The notes under the pieces were generated by a model. It was not told where the DNA came from. It did not search any database and saw only the letters and a program-made list of their open reading frames with translations. Positions 20,517-23,101 of a DNA stretch of 23,101 nt are shown here, in pieces; within the stretch, counting starts at the first letter, position 1; the number at the start of each line of letters is the position of its first letter. Source of the stretch: CAYTPE01 sp964439885 (GTDB taxonomy: Bacteria > Patescibacteriota > Patescibacteriia > Magasanikbacterales > GWA2-37-8); NCBI GenBank assembly GCA_964439885.1, contig CAYTPE010000011.1, positions 1 through 23,101 on the forward strand, given 5' to 3'. Made by a program: the position numbers and the translations under genes.

Positions 20517-22307
20517 ATGAAGAAATGGATTATCGCTCCCCCGCCACCGGCGGAATTTATCGCCGAACATCCCGAGTTGCCACCGCTTATCACTCGTCTT
20601 TTGTGGAACCGCGGATTCAAGACCGAACAACACATTGACGAATTCTTGAATCCGGAATATTCCGAGAGTGTGCATGATCCGTTTTTGTTCAAAGACATGG
20701 AAACAGCGGTGCGTATTATTTTTGATTGCATTGAGAACGACCAGAAAATCACTGTGCATGGCGATTATGATGCCGACGGCGTTGACGCGTCGGTGGTGCT
20801 TATTTCCACGCTCAAAAAACTTGGCGCGAAGAACGTTGATGTCTTTATCCCCCACCGCGAAATTGACGGATACGGTCTGAATTCACGCACCGTGCAGTAT
20901 CTCAAGGAAAACGGCACACACCTGATTATCACCTGCGACTGCGGTATTAGTAACGGCCCGGAAATTGCTGAAGCTCGGACGCTTGGTATGCGGGTGATCG
21001 TCACCGACCACCACGCCATGCCAGCTACCCTACCTACCGCCGACGCAATTTTGCACCCCCTCGTACCGGGCGAAACGTATCCTGACAAAACTTTAGCAGG
21101 CGGTGGCGTCGCTTTTAAACTCGCCCAAGCACTTCTGGTAGAGCACCACAAACAATTCGAAACACTGAGCGACGGCCAGTCGCACGAAGCGTTTGAAAAA
21201 TGGCTGCTTGACTGCGTGGCGATTTCCACGGTGGGCGACATGGTGCCCCTCGTGGGAGAATCACGCACGCTGGTGCGGTATGGGCTCATGGTACTCAATA
21301 AAACCCGCAATATTGGGCTGCGTAAACTCATGCAGTACGCCGGACTTTTGGATGAAAATGGCAAATCAAAACGTGGCGCTTTTACCACGCACACTATTTC
21401 ATTTCAAATCGCTCCACGCATCAACGCAGCCGGGCGTATGGACCACGCCAATGTTGCTTTTAAATTACTCATGGCCGAGTCCGAGGTTGAAGCCGAAGCC
21501 TTGGCCGAACAATTGAATCAAAATAATGTTGATCGCCAAAAATTAACCGACACGCTCGTGACGCAGGCTCGCTACCAGATAGTGGAAACGGCACAAGAAA
21601 AAAACGCGATGCTCTTTGTACTTGGTGACGGTTGGAGCACGGGGATACTGGGGCTTATTGCCAGCCGCATCAAAGACGAGTTCAACAAGCCAACCATGGT
21701 GATGGGATTAAATAATGGAATCATTACAGGCTCCGGACGAAGCGTCACCGGATTCAACATGATAGAAACCATGAAAACGATCCCGCACTTTTTTCACAAA
21801 TTCGGCGGGCATCCGATGGCCTGTGGTTTTTCGCTTTCATCGCCAGATATTTTAGAAGAATTTAAAGCGGCCATGCTGAGTAAAGCAACCATCGCGACGG
21901 AGGACATGGACCTTACGCCTTCTATCACCCTTGAAGCTGAAATTGATCTGGACGAAGTGAATTGGAAATTATTTGATTTTCTGCAAAAATTTGAACCGTT
22001 CGGCGTGGCGAACGAAGAGCCAAAATATGCCGCGCTCGCTGTGACGGTTATGAGTATAGATCCGGTGGGAGCCGATGGCAAACACCTGAGACTCATGGTC
22101 AAGCACAAATCACACGTGGTTCGAAAAACTATCGCTTTTGGTTTTGGCGATACGGAGCGTCACCCAGCCAACTGGAAGAGCGAACTGCACCCTGGGGACA
22201 AAATTGACCTTGCCTTTACTGTTGGAGTAAACGAGTGGAATGGCAACCGTGAGCTGCAACTTATGATCGTTGATATACGGCGCTCCGCTCTAAGTGATCA
22301 ACAATAA
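20517..22307 (+). CDS. recJ: Single-stranded-DNA-specific exonuclease RecJ
   Basis: RecJ degrades 5' ended single-stranded DNA in recombination and mismatch or excision repair. From ATG 20517 the product is 596 aa. The DHH-family motifs are HGDYDADGVDAS (81-92), ITCDCGISN (138-146) and VTDHHAMPA (162-170), with the DHHA1 motif FGGHPMACGFSLS and the oligonucleotide-binding C-terminal domain further on. An upstream TTG at 20436 is in frame but would translate through the 31-aa peptide gene and a repeat, so the ATG is preferred. Its last 47 bases overlap the end of the convergent P-loop gene. Confidence 0.96.
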   Translation: MKKWIIAPPPPAEFIAEHPELPPLITRLLWNRGFKTEQHIDEFLNPEYSESVHDPFLFKDMETAVRIIFDCIENDQKITVHGDYDADGVDASVVLISTLKKLGAKNVDVFIPHREIDGYGLNSRTVQYLKENGTHLIITCDCGISNGPEIAEARTLGMRVIVTDHHAMPATLPTADAILHPLVPGETYPDKTLAGGGVAFKLAQALLVEHHKQFETLSDGQSHEAFEKWLLDCVAISTVGDMVPLVGESRTLVRYGLMVLNKTRNIGLRKLMQYAGLLDENGKSKRGAFTTHTISFQIAPRINAAGRMDHANVAFKLLMAESEVEAEALAEQLNQNNVDRQKLTDTLVTQARYQIVETAQEKNAMLFVLGDGWSTGILGLIASRIKDEFNKPTMVMGLNNGIITGSGRSVTGFNMIETMKTIPHFFHKFGGHPMACGFSLSSPDILEEFKAAMLSKATIATEDMDLTPSITLEAEIDLDEVNWKLFDFLQKFEPFGVANEEPKYAALAVTVMSIDPVGADGKHLRLMVKHKSHVVRKTIAFGFGDTERHPANWKSELHPGDKIDLAFTVGVNEWNGNRELQLMIVDIRRSALSDQQ

Positions 22308-22830
22308 AATTAACGTGAACGTTATAGTCGATCGTACGCGGCAGCACCACATGTGTTATCGCGTGCTGGCGTAGCACGAGTGAAATAAGGTGGTCGATTT
22401 CTTCTCGGAATAATTCATTACCACTTCGTACTCCATCAGCCACTGCACCGAGTGGTAATTTTTGTGTTTTGAAAATAAAATCATAACTTGCCGCATGGTC
22501 TACGGCGAGCGCCTCCCAGATATGTACGTCACACCGTGTACGCGGCGCGTGATGAAACGCGCGAAAAAAATAAGCCCAGTTATCAATACTGGCGCGATCG
22601 CATAAAACGATTTTACCCCGATGATCGATACGATGCTCGTGTTCGAGCTGCTTTGCAAGTATCCACTGCTGTGCTTCAAGCGTACTCCCTTCGTTCAGCG
22701 GATAGGGGCACTCGCGCGCCACCTCTGGCACCACCTCGACGCTATGTCGAAGTTCGCGCAGCCGATCGGTGAGCTTCGTGATAAGTGTGGTTTTACCGGT
22801 GGAGCTGGTACCCACTATCGCAATCTTCAT
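22261..22830 (-). CDS. P-loop nucleotide kinase-like protein (NadR/AAA_28-like)
   Basis: From ATG 22830 the product is 189 aa. It opens MKIAIVGTSSTGKTTLITKL, a Walker A loop right at the N-terminus, then 'VVPEVAREC' and 'VLCDRASIDNWAYFF', a DRxxxDxxxY pattern seen in NadR-like and other small nucleotide or nucleoside kinases. The substrate is unknown; a ribosylnicotinamide or similar kinase role is possible. A longer frame from 22890 would overlap the upstream gene and add unconserved residues. The 3' end overlaps recJ by 47 bases on the opposite strand. Confidence 0.8.
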   Translation of the reverse strand: MKIAIVGTSSTGKTTLITKLTDRLRELRHSVEVVPEVARECPYPLNEGSTLEAQQWILAKQLEHEHRIDHRGKIVLCDRASIDNWAYFFRAFHHAPRTRCDVHIWEALAVDHAASYDFIFKTQKLPLGAVADGVRSGNELFREEIDHLISLVLRQHAITHVVLPRTIDYNVHVNFIVDHLERSAVYQRS

Positions 22831-22856
22831 AGCGCGTAAGAAGTAAGCCGAAAAAA

Positions 22857-23101
22857 CTACGCTTTCAATTCTTTTTGCAAATCTTTCCACTTCTTTTTGA
22901 GCTGGCGAATAAGCTGTTCTTTCACATCGAGCGCAAGTTCTTTGCGTACAGCATACTCCTGCACCGCGCGCTCCACGAGAGCATCGTACATTTCTTTGGT
23001 CGGGCCTTCCAGTTGTTTCAGGCTCGATTTGAGTTCATTGTAGAGTGGCTCAAGGTGCGCCATCATTTTGTTGCGCAGTTCCTTGCCTTTGGGTGTCGCG
23101 T
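22857..23101 (-). CDS. Hypothetical charged helical protein, 5' end outside the window
   Basis: The frame is open from the window edge to the stop at 22857, giving at least 81 residues; an internal ATG at 23066 would give 69. The sequence is rich in Lys, Glu and Leu (for example LIRQLKKKWKDLQKELKA at the C-terminus) and predicted helical throughout, with no membrane span. No family was recognised. It ends 26 bases before the P-loop gene start, in the same direction. Confidence 0.6.
   Translation of the reverse strand, partial: ATPKGKELRNKMMAHLEPLYNELKSSLKQLEGPTKEMYDALVERAVQEYAVRKELALDVKEQLIRQLKKKWKDLQKELKA

Overview
The window is a gene-dense bacterial segment in which every reading frame closes with a standard stop codon, and UGA is used as a stop (for example at the end of dnaB). 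The gene set is mostly housekeeping: dnaB, ybaB, recR, rplU, a WecA-type transferase, a membrane-anchored Clp ATPase, ftsL-like, rsmH, mraZ, a beta-CASP nuclease, murJ, lepA, a polyprenyl synthase and recJ. Compact operons, few recognisable Shine-Dalgarno sequences, rplU without a neighbouring rpmA, and many short membrane proteins of unknown function suggest a Candidate Phyla Radiation (Patescibacteria) genome. This is an inference from gene style. No rRNA or other phylogenetic marker is present to prove it.

Layout. 1-2583 (minus): a 678-aa polytopic membrane protein, a HIT-family hydrolase and the first 30 residues of a NUDIX-like protein. 2704-5371 (plus): dnaB, ybaB, recR, closed by a bidirectional terminator. 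5422-14787 (minus): rplU with its own consensus promoter; a five-gene operon (small membrane protein, 190-aa unknown, Clp-like AAA+ protein, WecA-type transferase, DUF192 protein); mraZ-rsmH-ftsL-like behind a multi-box MraZ operator; and a beta-CASP metallo-beta-lactamase nuclease. 15014-17279 (plus): a membrane-anchored unknown overlapping murJ. 17281-17487 (minus): a 33-aa single-span membrane protein with its own promoter, Shine-Dalgarno and terminator. 17481-22307 (plus): lepA, polyprenyl synthase, a 31-aa membrane peptide and recJ. 22261-23101 (minus): a P-loop kinase-like protein and a partial helical protein.

Together the genes cover replication and recombination (DnaB, RecR, RecJ, YbaB), translation (bL21, LepA, RsmH) and envelope building and division (MraZ, FtsL-like, MurJ, WecA-type transferase, polyprenyl synthase).

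Three things stand out. First, several families of short interspersed, mostly palindromic repeats lie between genes and also inside essential genes, where they are translated in frame: about 26 extra residues in LepA, 23 in RsmH, about 31 in the beta-CASP nuclease and several segments in the large membrane protein. Second, the Clp-like ATPase has a zinc-ribbon and two membrane spans at its N-terminus, a first ATPase module that has lost its key residues, and no ClpP-docking loop; it is coupled to two unknown genes. Third, a self-contained micro-gene sits between murJ and lepA. No CRISPR array, tRNA, rRNA, transposase or prophage gene was seen.
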